The notes: generated from the letters alone by a model not told the origin. 48,345 nt of DNA from Catellatospora coxensis (GCF_016862635.1 NZ_BONI01000073.1:1-48345); one strand, 5' to 3'. Shown: positions 7,183 to 15,969, numbered from the stretch's first letter. Made by a program: numbers and translations.

Positions 7183-10100
7183 GCGGCCACCTTCTGCTCG
7201 GTGATGAGGTTGATGGCCTGCTCGCCGGTGAGCGGGCGGGCGAACAGGAAGCCCTGGCCGTAGCGGCAGCCGATGCGGGAGAGCAGGTCGCGTTCCACGG
7301 TGCGCTCGATGCCCTCGGCGATCACCTGCAGGCCGAGCGTGTGCGCCAGCCGCACGATGCCGTCGACGAGCGCGGCCTGCTGCGCCGACGAGGCGATGGT
7401 GCTGGTGAACAGCCGGTCGATCTTCACCACGTCCAGCGGCACGTGGCGCAGGTAGCTCAGCGAGGAGTACCCGGTGCCGAAGTCGTCGATGGCCACCCGG
7501 ATGCCGGTGGTGCGCAGCTCGGTGAGGTCCTCCCAGACCCCGTCGTCGTCGCGCAGCAGCAGGCTCTCGGTGATCTCCAGCATCAGCTGGTGCGGCGGCA
7601 GGCCCTCCTCGGCCAGAGTCTCGTGCAGGCTGGCCACGAAGCCCGGGGTGCGGAACTGGCGCGCGGAGACGTTGATGCTGACGTACGGCACCGCGGCCGG
7701 CCCGGCCTCGCGCTGCCACCGCGCGGCGGCGGCCACGGCCTGGTGCAGCACCTCGTTGCCGATCCCGACGATCTGCCCGGACTCCTCGGCCACCTCGATG
7801 AACTCGCCGGGCAGCAGCCGGCCCCGGGTGGGGTGGTTCCAGCGCACCAGCGCCTCGTACCCGGCGGTGACGCCGGTGCGCAGCTCGACGATGGGCTGGA
7901 ACTCGACCGTGAACTCCTTCGCGGCGATCGCCCGGTCCAGCTCGGTGCGCAGCTCCAGCCGTTCCACGATCGCCGTGTGCAAATCGGGCTGGTAGCGCCG
8001 CCACTGGCCCTTGCCCTCGCCCTTGGCGACGTACAGCGCCAGGTCGGCCTGCCGCAGCAGTTCCGGCGCGCTGCGGGCGTCGGCGCTGGTGGCGATGCCG
8101 ATGCTGGCGATGCCGGAGACCAGCCGGTCGTCGATGGTGAACGGCTCGGCCAGCGCCTCGACGATCCGGTCGGCGACGTCGTCGATGGTGGCCGCGTCCG
8201 GGGCGCCCTCGATCAGGGCGGCGAACTCGTCACCGCCGAGCCGCGCCGCCACGTCGTCGGTGCGCAGTACGGCCGCCAGGCGCTGGCCGACCGCGCGCAG
8301 CAGCCGGTCGCCGTGCTCATGGCCGAGGGTGTCGTTGACGACCTTGAAGTCGTCGAGGTCGATGAACAGGACGCCGACGACGCTGCCGTCGGCGTCGGCG
8401 CGGGCGATGGCCTGGCCGATGCGCTCGGCGAAGCGCACCCGGTTCGCCAGCCCGGTGAGCGAGTCGTGGTAGGCCAGGTGGGTCAGCTCGGACTCCATCC
8501 GGCGCTGGTCGGTGACGTCGCGCAGGGTCACCACCAGGCCGTTGACGGTCGTCTCCTCGCGCAGGTCACGGCAGGAGACCTCGGTCTGCACGGCGGTGCC
8601 GTCGGGCCGCAGCACGGTCCAGTCCGCGGTGTCGACCGTCTCGTCCTCCGCCGCCGCCAGCCGGAGCAGGTCCGCGACCAGGGCGTGGTGCGGGCTGTCG
8701 ACCAGTTCCGAGAGGTTCTTGCCGGGTAGCTCCGTGGTGCCGAAGACCGACGACGCGGAGGGGCTGGCGTACCGGATGCGCCCGCCGTCCGGTTCGAGGA
8801 TCAGGATCACGTCCGAGGTGTTGTGCACCAGGGTGCGGAAGTACTGCTCGCTGTTGTGCCTGATGATCTCGTTGCTCAGCATGATGCGCTCGATGGCCAG
8901 CGCCGCCTGCGAGGCGACCAGCTCCATCGGCAGCTGGAGGTAGCTGAGCGAGTTCTCGTCCGAGGAGATCAGCAGCATGCCGATGTGCGGATCGCCGGTG
9001 GGGCGGTCCTCCAGCGCGAGCGGGCAGATCATGGTGATCTCGAAGTCGCCCATCTGGGCCGCGATGTCCGGGGGCAGCGATTTGGTGAAACGCAGCCGGG
9101 AGCCCATCGTCGTGTGCGTCGGGTGGAACAGTTCGGGCGCGGTGCCGTCGTTCATCACCATCGCGACGCGGTAGTCGGAGCCGGGCGGCAGCAGCCGCTC
9201 CGCCGTGCGCTTGAGGGCCCAGGTGACGCCCTCCACCGTGGTCGCGGACATCAGGGCGGCGTTGCTGGCGCGGATGCCGCTGGTGCGCATGGTGTTGCCG
9301 CGATAGCTGTTGACCACGCCGAACAGCCGGATCAGGGCCAGCAGCACCGTGGTCACCACGAACGCGACGATGACCATCGGGTACTTGAGCCGTCCCTGCC
9401 CCACGCCCACCACCAGCACCGCGAGCGGGATGAGCACGAAGAGCGTGAGCAGGGCCTGGTGCAGGGTGCGCATCTCGCGCGGTCTGACCACGCGGGGTGT
9501 GGTGAGGTCGGCCATCGACGGGTGCAGCGCGGCCGCGCCCCAGCACGCGTAGAAGACGATCCAGCCCAGGTCGACCGGGCCGCCGACGGTCCAGTAGCCG
9601 TGCAGCTGGACCAGGCCGTACATGACGTCGGCGGCCAGCAGGCCGACCGCGCCCACGGTCAGCAGCGCCACCGTGGGGCTGAACGGCACCACGGCGATCA
9701 GCCGGCCCACCGTGGCCAGGATCAGGATGTCGCCCAGCGGATAGGCCACCGAGACCAGGCGCTGGCTCATGGTCAGGTCCTGGTTGAGGATCTGCGGGCT
9801 GATCAGGAAGATCCACGAGAGCAGGCCGAGCCCGGCGGTGACGATCAGGGCGTCCAGCGGCACGGTGCGGTCCCGGCTGGCCGCCCCCGCCTTGGACAGG
9901 CCGAGCAGGCCGATGGTGACCGCGGGGTACATCGCCAGGTAGAGCATGTCGGCCGGGGACGGGAACGGGTTCACCTTGCCGAGCACGTCGGTCATGACGT
10001 TGTAGAGCGTGTCGCCGGCGGAGAGCAGGAGCAGCCCGGCGATGATCCACAACCAGGGGGACCAGCGGCGGGGGCGGTAGCGGTACAGCCCGTACCCGAT

Positions 10101-10226
10101 GGCGCCGGCGCTGCTGAGGCCGATCGCGCTCCAGAGCAGGATGTGCCAGCCGGGCAGGGCGTAGAACAGCGCCGCCAGGACGGCCATCCAGGCGCCGTAC
10201 CAGGCCATCACTTTGCGGGCTGACAC
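7179..10226 (-). CDS. Membrane PAS-GGDEF-EAL cyclic-di-GMP enzyme
   Basis: A 1015-residue signalling protein for cyclic-di-GMP synthesis and/or breakdown. Residues about 10-300 hold some ten membrane segments (a MASE-like sensor), about 330-455 a GAF-like region, about 460-580 a PAS domain, then GGDEF and EAL domains. The GGDEF motif is intact (RLGGDEFAAL, near 663) with an RTDD inhibitory I-site five residues before it. The EAL motif is intact (YEALVRW, near 790) with DDFGTGYSSL further on. Both activities are therefore possible, as in the mycobacterial bifunctional enzyme. The start is GTG at 10226, with GGAAGGAGGAG directly upstream; the open frame before it is not coding. An extended -10 TGTCATAAT on the minus strand near 10270 may be its promoter. 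Downstream it is coupled to the mini-ORF and oxoamine synthase. Confidence 0.92.
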   Translation of the reverse strand: MSARKVMAWYGAWMAVLAALFYALPGWHILLWSAIGLSSAGAIGYGLYRYRPRRWSPWLWIIAGLLLLSAGDTLYNVMTDVLGKVNPFPSPADMLYLAMYPAVTIGLLGLSKAGAASRDRTVPLDALIVTAGLGLLSWIFLISPQILNQDLTMSQRLVSVAYPLGDILILATVGRLIAVVPFSPTVALLTVGAVGLLAADVMYGLVQLHGYWTVGGPVDLGWIVFYACWGAAALHPSMADLTTPRVVRPREMRTLHQALLTLFVLIPLAVLVVGVGQGRLKYPMVIVAFVVTTVLLALIRLFGVVNSYRGNTMRTSGIRASNAALMSATTVEGVTWALKRTAERLLPPGSDYRVAMVMNDGTAPELFHPTHTTMGSRLRFTKSLPPDIAAQMGDFEITMICPLALEDRPTGDPHIGMLLISSDENSLSYLQLPMELVASQAALAIERIMLSNEIIRHNSEQYFRTLVHNTSDVILILEPDGGRIRYASPSASSVFGTTELPGKNLSELVDSPHHALVADLLRLAAAEDETVDTADWTVLRPDGTAVQTEVSCRDLREETTVNGLVVTLRDVTDQRRMESELTHLAYHDSLTGLANRVRFAERIGQAIARADADGSVVGVLFIDLDDFKVVNDTLGHEHGDRLLRAVGQRLAAVLRTDDVAARLGGDEFAALIEGAPDAATIDDVADRIVEALAEPFTIDDRLVSGIASIGIATSADARSAPELLRQADLALYVAKGEGKGQWRRYQPDLHTAIVERLELRTELDRAIAAKEFTVEFQPIVELRTGVTAGYEALVRWNHPTRGRLLPGEFIEVAEESGQIVGIGNEVLHQAVAAAARWQREAGPAAVPYVSINVSARQFRTPGFVASLHETLAEEGLPPHQLMLEITESLLLRDDDGVWEDLTELRTTGIRVAIDDFGTGYSSLSYLRHVPLDVVKIDRLFTSTIASSAQQAALVDGIVRLAHTLGLQVIAEGIERTVERDLLSRIGCRYGQGFLFARPLTGEQAINLITEQKVAA

Positions 10227-10328
10227 GCTCCTCCTTCCGGCGGGGCGACATGCGGCCCGAATTAGGTAATTATGACAGCTTTTCGTATACCTTATCGCCT
10301 CGCCGCCCTCCGGCGGCCAGAGATATGG

Positions 10329-10430
10329 CCAGGTCAAACGCCGTCTGCGTAGTTCGTCCCGGCTGCCGAGGGGACGGCTGCCGGGAACGCGAGACCTGGA
10401 CCACAAAGGGTACAAGTCCGGAACACCGGA
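10329..10430 (+). promoter_or_regulatory. Structured 5' leader candidate
   Basis: CCAGGTC 10329-10335 pairs with GACCTGG 10393-10399 around an internal TCCCGGC/GCCGGGA hairpin (10357-10363/10380-10386) with an inner GCCG/CGGC; a TCCGG/CCGGA hairpin follows at 10417-10430. This lies between an AT-rich promoter-like region (10260-10300) and the secreted-protein gene at 10485. Related actinobacterial genes often carry cyclic-di-AMP (ydaO) riboswitches, but the conserved GTCAGCTAACC-type core is not present, so I do not assign the class. Confidence 0.4.
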
Positions 10431-10484
10431 AACGCCCTCTCGGTTGAACCCTCCCGTACGCAATCCCAACGAAGGGACCTTCTC

Positions 10485-11237
10485 GTGGTCAACGTCGACC
10501 TGATGGCACGGCACCTGCCCGCACTCAAGCGCGTGTCCTTCCGGGCAGTACTCGCCGCCACCGGCATGGCAGTGCTCACCGGCATCGCCGGTTCGCCCGC
10601 CAGCGCCAGTCCCGCGGCTGCCACCGCGCCCGAGGCCAAGGCTGTCGCCAAGGCATTCGCGGCGCCTGCCACCGAGGCCGCCGCCGTGCAGGCCAAGGCC
10701 GTCGCTGCGGCTCCCGCCGCGAAGCCGGCGACCAAGGTGCCCGCCGCCAAGAAGGCAGAACAGTCCGCCAAGGCGCCCAGCAGCCAGCAGCTCATGCCGG
10801 CTCCGGTCGCGGAATACCAGGAGACTTTCCAGCCCACCGCCGAGCAGAAGCGCAACGCGGAGGTCATCATCGAGACCGGTCAGAAGATGGGCCTGCCGCC
10901 GCGCGCGTGGGTGATCGCGGTCGCGACCGCCGCCCAGGAGTCGACCCTGCGCAACCTGGGCGACCTGGGTGACATGAACGACCACGACTCGCTGGGCCTG
11001 TTCCAGCAGCGCCCGTCGGCCGGTTGGGGCAGCCCCGCTGAGATCACCGACCCGGTCTACTCCTCGAAGGCCTTCTACAACGGTCTGAAGAACGTCGAGG
11101 GCTACGACAAGATGGCGCTGACCGACGCCGCCCAGACGGTGCAGGTCTCGGCCTTCCCGAACCACTACGCCAAGTGGGAGAAGCTGGCCGCGAACCTGGT
11201 GCTGGCCAAGTACGGCCAGGGCCCGTACGCCGTCTGA
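10485..11237 (+). CDS. Secreted lysozyme/transglycosylase-like cell-wall protein
   Basis: A 250-residue exported protein. Residues 1-42 are a signal peptide (cleavage likely after SPASA), 43-110 an Ala/Lys/Pro-rich wall-spanning linker, and 118-250 a globular domain common at the C-termini of actinobacterial exoproteins. That domain has ATAAQESTLRN (Glu near 148, the position of the catalytic Glu in SLT-type folds), DSLGLFQQRPSAGWG and a closing SAFPNHYAKWE segment. Peptidoglycan lytic activity is inferred, not established for this exact family. The start is GTG at 10485 with GAAGGGA eight bases before it; no ATG serves as well. It has its own structured leader and is followed by a strong hairpin, so it is monocistronic. 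Confidence 0.82.
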   Translation: MVNVDLMARHLPALKRVSFRAVLAATGMAVLTGIAGSPASASPAAATAPEAKAVAKAFAAPATEAAAVQAKAVAAAPAAKPATKVPAAKKAEQSAKAPSSQQLMPAPVAEYQETFQPTAEQKRNAEVIIETGQKMGLPPRAWVIAVATAAQESTLRNLGDLGDMNDHDSLGLFQQRPSAGWGSPAEITDPVYSSKAFYNGLKNVEGYDKMALTDAAQTVQVSAFPNHYAKWEKLAANLVLAKYGQGPYAV

Positions 11238-11262
11238 CATACCGCAGTACCGCAGTAGCCTC

Positions 11263-11294
11263 AGGCCGCGCCGTCCCTCGGGACGGCGCGGCCT
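11263..11294 (+). terminator. Perfect 15-bp GC hairpin terminator
   Basis: AGGCCGCGCCGTCCC (11263-11277) and its exact complement (11280-11294) are separated by TC. It lies 26 bases after the stop of the secreted protein. Confidence 0.8.
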
Positions 11295-11323
11295 GGCGCA
11301 GCTCAGGGGCTGTTGCTCGTTAA

Positions 11324-11367
11324 GAAGGGCACCTTCTACATCGCAGAGCGATGTGAAGGTGCCCTTC
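11324..11367 (-). repeat. GAAGGGCACCTTC hairpin repeat, copy 2
   Basis: Outer arms are conserved; inner stem ACATCGC/GCGATGT with AGA loop. It ends eight bases from the stop of the minus-strand symporter gene and has the polarity expected for a minus-strand terminator (TTAA on the left, CCTT on the right). Confidence 0.88.
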
Positions 11368-11375
11368 CTTTCGCT

Positions 11376-13031
11376 TCAGCGGGCGGCGTGGGCGCCGACG
11401 CGGGGGCGGGACGGGCCGTCGAGGAGCGTGTCGGAGTGGCGGGGGGCGGTGGTGCCGGTCGTGGTGGCGTCGGCGTAGTAGTCGGCGGGGTGGGTGGCGT
11501 CGACTCCGGCGGGGACGCGTAGGGCGCGGAGCAGGAGGGTGGCGGCGACCACGATGGCGAGGTTGACGGCCAGGGCGATCAGGCCGGTGTAGACGGCGGA
11601 GCGGCTGTCGAGGCCGAGCTGGGCGAGCGGGAGGTTGGAGCCGCCGAAGTGGGCCTTGACGATGCGGCCGTCGGGGGCGCGCTGGGGGACCAGGTAGAGC
11701 AGGAACAGGCCGGTGGCGAGGCCGCCGAGCAGGCCGGTGGCCAGCGCCCAGCGGTGGAACCAGTTCGTCCACAGGCCGAGCACCACCGCGGGCACCGTCT
11801 GCAGCACGATGACGCCGCCGATGAGCTGGAACTCGATGGAGAACTGCGGGTCGAGCAGCAGGATGAAGACCAGCGCGCCGAACTTCGCCAGCAGCGACAC
11901 CCAGCGGCTGACCCGGGCCTCCTCGCGCGGCGACGCGCCGGGGCGCAGGTACTCGCGGTAGATGGAGCGGGTGAACAGGTTCGCGGCGGCGATCGACATG
12001 ACCGCGGCCGGGATGAGCGCGGCGACGCCGACTGCGGCGTACGCGATGCCGGCGCACCAGGCCGGGAACACCTCGTGGAACAGCTGCGGCACGACCGTGT
12101 TCAGGTCCCCGCCGACGGGGCGCACACCCTGGCCGATCGCGAAGAAGCCGAGCATCGCGACCAGCCCCAGCGCCAGGCAGTAGACGGGCAGCGCGGCGGC
12201 GTTGCGCTGCACCGTGGCCCGGTCCCGGGCGGCCAGGATGCCGGTCAGCGCGTGCGGGTACGCGAAGATGGCCAGCGCGGAGCCGAGCACCAGGGTGAGG
12301 TAGCCGAGCCAGCCGCCCTCGGGCAGCAGCAGCCCGCTCGCGGGGGAGACGTCGGCGGTGAAGCGCTCGCCGGAGCCGCGGAACGCCGCCGACCAGCCGC
12401 CGGACATGGCGACGAGCAGCACGATGGCCAGTACCAGCCAGAGCAGCAGCACGTCCTTGGCGATGGACAGCAGCGCGGGGGCGCGCAGCCCGGACCGGAA
12501 CGTGCAGAACGACGCGACGAGCACCGCGACGGTCAGCGGCCACTCGCCGGTGACGCCGAGCGTCTTCATCACCGCCTGCAGCGCGACGAGCTGCACCGCG
12601 ATGTACGGCATGGTGGCCACGATGCCGGTGACCGCGACCAGGGCGGCCAGCCCGCGCGAGCCGAACCGGGCCCGGGTGAACTCGGCCGAGGTGACGAAGC
12701 CGTGCGCGTGCGAGACCGACCAGGTGCGGGTGCTGATCAGGTATGCCAGCGGCGCGGTCATGATGGCGAACGGCACCGCGAAGAAGCCGGCCGCGCCGAC
12801 GCCGTACACCAGGGCGGGCACGGCGATGTACGTGTACGCGGTGTACATGCTGCCGCCGAGCAGGAACCAGGTGACCCAGTTGCCGAACGCGCGCCCGCCG
12901 ACGCCCCACTCCTCCAGCGAGTGCAGGCTAGGCGGCCGGCGCCAGCGGGCGGCGGCGAAGCCGAGCACCAGCATGGCGCCCAGGAGTACGGCGAAGACGC
13001 CGATCTCGACCTGACGTGCCGTCACGGTCAC
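11376..13031 (-). CDS. Sodium:solute symporter (SSS family, MctC-like)
   Basis: A 551-residue inner-membrane transporter with about 13 hydrophobic segments, including the SSS features GGRAFGNWVTWFLLGGSMYTAYTY (start and mid parts of helices 1-2) and FGSRGLAALVAVTG further on. Members coupled to a DUF3311 protein are typically monocarboxylate or amino-acid importers driven by sodium; the substrate here is unknown. The GTG start at 13031 overlaps the stop of the DUF3311 gene as GTGA, which fixes the start and indicates translational coupling. The C-terminal 40 residues are hydrophilic and probably cytoplasmic. The transcript ends at the hairpin repeat immediately downstream. Confidence 0.88.
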   Translation of the reverse strand: MTVTARQVEIGVFAVLLGAMLVLGFAAARWRRPPSLHSLEEWGVGGRAFGNWVTWFLLGGSMYTAYTYIAVPALVYGVGAAGFFAVPFAIMTAPLAYLISTRTWSVSHAHGFVTSAEFTRARFGSRGLAALVAVTGIVATMPYIAVQLVALQAVMKTLGVTGEWPLTVAVLVASFCTFRSGLRAPALLSIAKDVLLLWLVLAIVLLVAMSGGWSAAFRGSGERFTADVSPASGLLLPEGGWLGYLTLVLGSALAIFAYPHALTGILAARDRATVQRNAAALPVYCLALGLVAMLGFFAIGQGVRPVGGDLNTVVPQLFHEVFPAWCAGIAYAAVGVAALIPAAVMSIAAANLFTRSIYREYLRPGASPREEARVSRWVSLLAKFGALVFILLLDPQFSIEFQLIGGVIVLQTVPAVVLGLWTNWFHRWALATGLLGGLATGLFLLYLVPQRAPDGRIVKAHFGGSNLPLAQLGLDSRSAVYTGLIALAVNLAIVVAATLLLRALRVPAGVDATHPADYYADATTTGTTAPRHSDTLLDGPSRPRVGAHAAR

Positions 13032-13237
13032 CGCCCCGCCCGGGTCAGCCGGTGCACGAGGGTGGTGACCGCCATGGCCAGCACCGCGCAGCCGATCTGA
13101 TACCAGTAGAAGAACGGGACGCCCCACAGCTGCGGCTCCAGCCGGTTGTAGAGGCCGACCGGCAGCGGGGCGAGGATCGGGATCAGCAGCAGCCACCGCC
13201 ATCCCCGCCGTTGCGCACGTACGCCGAGTTCAGGCAC
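13028..13237 (-). CDS. DUF3311 small membrane protein
   Basis: A 69-residue protein with two membrane segments joined by NRLEPQLWGVPFFYWYQ, the DUF3311 signature. Such proteins are encoded directly upstream of SSS symporters and are thought to be accessory subunits; that is inferred from constant gene pairing. I chose the GTG at 13237 because GAGGAG stands seven bases before it and the resulting length matches the family. The frame runs open a further 130 bases upstream without family similarity. It overlaps the symporter start by four bases. Confidence 0.82.
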   Translation of the reverse strand: MPELGVRAQRRGWRWLLLIPILAPLPVGLYNRLEPQLWGVPFFYWYQIGCAVLAMAVTTLVHRLTRAGR

Positions 13238-13409
13238 CTGACGTCTCCTCTCGCCCCGTCCCGGCGACGATCGGCGGCGCCGGGGAGCACGCTGGGTAAT
13301 CAGGACACTGTCCGGTCGTAACGCGCCGGAGACATCGGCGAAATCACCGGTCTTGCGGCTCGCGATCATCGCCGGTGGCCGCCCCCTTCCGCGCCGGCCG
13401 TCCCGCGCT

Positions 13410-13429
13410 TATATTGCACTCGCAGTGCA
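13410..13429 (+). promoter_or_regulatory. -10 element and TetR-type operator, module 1 site 1
   Basis: TATATT (13410-13415) is a good -10 element and is directly joined to the perfect palindrome TGCACTCGCAGTGCA (13415-13429). Four related 15-bp sites lie at promoters of the other module 1 units. A repressor bound here would block the start site of the acyl-CoA dehydrogenase operon. Confidence 0.7.
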
Positions 13430-13455
13430 TTAAGTTCGCGGCGAAGGGGACCGAG

Positions 13456-14655
13456 GTGGGAGCGAGCGTGGCGGAGCCGGTGACGGCCGAGAGCCTGCGG
13501 GAACGGGTCGACGGCTTCCTGGCCGGGCACGATCCGGCGGGTGACCGGCTGGAGTTCCTGCGCGCCCGGTTCGACGCCGGGCTGGCCTGGGTGCACTACC
13601 CGGTCGGGCTGGGCGGACTCGGTGCACCGAGAGTGCTGCAACCGGTGGTGGACCAGCGTTTCGCCGCGGCCGGCGCGCCGGACAACAGCCCGCGTCGCAT
13701 CGGCATCGGCCTGGGCATGGCCGCCCCGACCATCCTGCGCCACGGCACCGCCGCGCAGCGCGAGCGCTTCCTGCGTCCGCTGTGGACCGCCGAGGAGGTG
13801 TGGTGCCAGCTGTTCAGCGAGCCCGGCGCCGGGTCCGATCTGGCCGGCGTCGCCACCCGGGCGGTACGCGACGGCGACGGCTGGCTGGTCGACGGGCAGA
13901 AGGTGTGGACGTCCATGGCGCACCAGGCGCGCTGGGGCATCCTGCTCGCCCGCACCGACCCGGCCGCCCCGAAACACGCCGGGCTGACCTACTTCCTGTG
14001 CGACATGCACGCCCCCGGCGTCGAGGTGCGCCCGCTGCGGCAGGCCACCGGCGAGGCCGAGTTCAACGAGGTCTTCCTGTCCGGCGTACGCCTGGGCGAC
14101 GAACTGCGGCTCGGCGCGGTGGGCGAGGGCTGGGCGGTGGCGCGTACCACGCTGATGAACGAGCGGGTCGCCATCGGCGGGGCCGCGCTGCCCCGCGAGG
14201 GCGGGATGATCGGCGTGCTGGCCCGCACCTGGCGCCGGCGGCCCGAGCTGCGCAGCCCGGCCCTGCACGACGAGGTGCTGCGGTTGTGGGTACGTGCCGA
14301 GGCGCTGCGGCTGACCGGCATCCGGCTGCGCCAGCAGCTGGCCGCGGGCGAGCCCGGCCCGGAGGGCTCGGCGATGAAACTCGCCTTCGCGGCGCTCACC
14401 CAGCAGATCTCCGGCACCGAGGTGGAGCTGCTCGGCGCGGAGGGCCTGCGGCACGACCACTGGCGGGCCGACCGCCCCGAGGAGCTGGACCTGATCGGCC
14501 GCGGTCCCACCTACCGGTGGCTGCGGGCCAAGGGCAACTCCATCGAGGGCGGCACCTCCGAGGTGCTGCGCAGCATCGTCGCCGAGCGGGTGCTCGGCCT
14601 GCCCGCCGAACCCCGCCAGGACACCGGCGTCGCCTGGAAGGACCTGCCCCGATGA
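13456..14655 (+). CDS. Acyl-CoA dehydrogenase, catalytic-type subunit
   Basis: A 399-residue FAD-dependent acyl-CoA dehydrogenase that would introduce the alpha-beta double bond into an acyl-CoA. It shows the FAD/substrate segment FSEPGAGSDLAG and WTSMAHQARWG, and the catalytic-base region SIEGGTSEVLR with Glu near residue 364. That spelling, and the following partner gene lacking the base, match the heteromeric alpha2-beta2 enzymes known from Mycobacterium steroid side-chain degradation (FadE28-FadE29 type). The substrate here need not be a steroid. The GTG at 13456 is preceded by AAGGGGA at five bases; a GTG at 13468 is possible. The stop overlaps the next start (ATGA). Expression is probably controlled by the operator at 13415. 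Confidence 0.87.
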   Translation: MGASVAEPVTAESLRERVDGFLAGHDPAGDRLEFLRARFDAGLAWVHYPVGLGGLGAPRVLQPVVDQRFAAAGAPDNSPRRIGIGLGMAAPTILRHGTAAQRERFLRPLWTAEEVWCQLFSEPGAGSDLAGVATRAVRDGDGWLVDGQKVWTSMAHQARWGILLARTDPAAPKHAGLTYFLCDMHAPGVEVRPLRQATGEAEFNEVFLSGVRLGDELRLGAVGEGWAVARTTLMNERVAIGGAALPREGGMIGVLARTWRRRPELRSPALHDEVLRLWVRAEALRLTGIRLRQQLAAGEPGPEGSAMKLAFAALTQQISGTEVELLGAEGLRHDHWRADRPEELDLIGRGPTYRWLRAKGNSIEGGTSEVLRSIVAERVLGLPAEPRQDTGVAWKDLPR

Positions 14656-15755
14656 CCCTCGACCTGCGCTACACCGAAGAGCAGGAGCAGCTGCGTGACT
14701 CGGTGCGCGCCATGCTCGCCGACCACGCCGGCTGGGCGCGGGTGCTCGAGGTCGCCGAGAGCCCCGAGCCGGACGACGCCGATCTGTGGCGGCTGCTGTC
14801 CGTGGAGACCGGGCTGGCCGCACTCGCCGTGCCCGAGCATCTGGGCGGCGCGGGCGCGACGCTCGCCGAGACCGCGGTGGTGCTGGAGGAACTCGGCCGC
14901 GCCGCCGCGCCCGTGCCCTACCTCGGCACCGCCGTCGCCGCGCAGCTCCTGCTGCACCTCGGCGAGAGCGACCTGCTGCGTGAGCTGGCCGGCGGCGGGA
15001 TCGTCGCACTGGCCCTGCCGTTCGACGTCGGCCCGGCCGGGCAACGGCTGCCGGATGTCGAGGTGTCCACGGCCGCGGACGGCAGTCCGCTGCTCAACGG
15101 CACGATCAGCGGCGTCGCCGACGCGTTGCGGGCGACGGTCCTGATCGTGCCCGCCGGCGGGGCGCTGTTCGCGGTCGACGCGGAAGCGCCGGGGCTGCGG
15201 CGGACGGCGGTGGTGTCGCTGGACGAGACCCGGCCGCTGTGCGACCTCGCGATGTGGAACGCACCCGCCCGGCTGCTGGCGGCGGGAGACCGGGCCGCGT
15301 CGGCGCTGGACTCGGCGCTGGTCGCGGGTGCGGTGCTGCTGGCTTCGGAGCAGCTCGGGCTGGCCCAGTGGTGTCTGGACACGACGGTGGAGCACCTGCG
15401 CACCCGGTATCAGTTCGGGCGGCCGGTCGGTTCGTTCCAGGCGCTCAAGCACCGGCTCGCCGACCTGTGGGTGGAGCTGGTCCAGGCGCGAGCGGTGGCG
15501 CGGTATGCCGCGGCGGCCGTGGCGCAGGGCGATCCGGACGCGCGGTTGGCGGCGTCGCTGGCCCAGGCGCACAACGGCCCGCTCGCGGTGCGCGCGGCGG
15601 AGGAGTGCGTGCAGATGCACGGCGGCATCGGCTTCACCTGGGAGCACCCGGCCCACCTCTATCTGAAACGGGCCAAGAGCGCGTCGGTCGCCTACGGCAC
15701 GGCCCCCCATCATCGGGCGGCTCTGGCCGCCCTCGCCGACCTCGCGCCGGCCTGA
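14652..15755 (+). CDS. Acyl-CoA dehydrogenase-like subunit without catalytic base
   Basis: A 367-residue acyl-CoA dehydrogenase-fold protein. The fold is complete, with VPEHLGGAGATLAETAVV in the N-terminal domain, RTRYQFGRPVGSFQALKH and MHGGIGFTWEHPAHLYLKRAK near the C-terminus. In place of the EGTSE/EGGTSE catalytic Glu it has SVAYGTAPHHR. It is therefore expected to serve as the non-catalytic, FAD- or substrate-supporting subunit of the enzyme encoded just before it, with which it is translationally coupled by an ATGA overlap. The 300 bp after it contain no gene I can support; only the liv promoter lies there. Confidence 0.85.
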   Translation: MTLDLRYTEEQEQLRDSVRAMLADHAGWARVLEVAESPEPDDADLWRLLSVETGLAALAVPEHLGGAGATLAETAVVLEELGRAAAPVPYLGTAVAAQLLLHLGESDLLRELAGGGIVALALPFDVGPAGQRLPDVEVSTAADGSPLLNGTISGVADALRATVLIVPAGGALFAVDAEAPGLRRTAVVSLDETRPLCDLAMWNAPARLLAAGDRAASALDSALVAGAVLLASEQLGLAQWCLDTTVEHLRTRYQFGRPVGSFQALKHRLADLWVELVQARAVARYAAAAVAQGDPDARLAASLAQAHNGPLAVRAAEECVQMHGGIGFTWEHPAHLYLKRAKSASVAYGTAPHHRAALAALADLAPA

Positions 15756-15969
15756 CGGTCTGCGGTTTCCAGGAAAGTGCACGAAAGCCCACCGTGATTC
15801 CTGCCGTTTCCCCGAAACTGCAGGACGCGGCGCGGAGGTTGCTTCACCGGGCGTGCAAATAAAGATCGACTGGGCGGTGTCCGGAGTGGGCGCCGGGCTT
15901 GGCGGTACCCGTGGATCACGTGATTTGAACGGCTTCGCGCAGTGAGGTCACGGGGTCGTAACAAGGGTA

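Noticed and set aside
10260-10484. Cyclic-di-AMP (ydaO) riboswitch
   Set aside because: The conserved GTCAGCTAACC-like core and GGGG-ACC segment are missing; kept only as an unassigned structured leader.
10227-11240. Upstream extension of the GGDEF-EAL frame on the minus strand
   Set aside because: It is antisense to the secreted protein gene and its leader; the GTG at 10226 has a strong Shine-Dalgarno sequence.
15756-15969. Small gene between the acyl-CoA dehydrogenase pair and livG
   Set aside because: No frame with a credible start, codon bias or family similarity; only promoter and operator signals at its right end.
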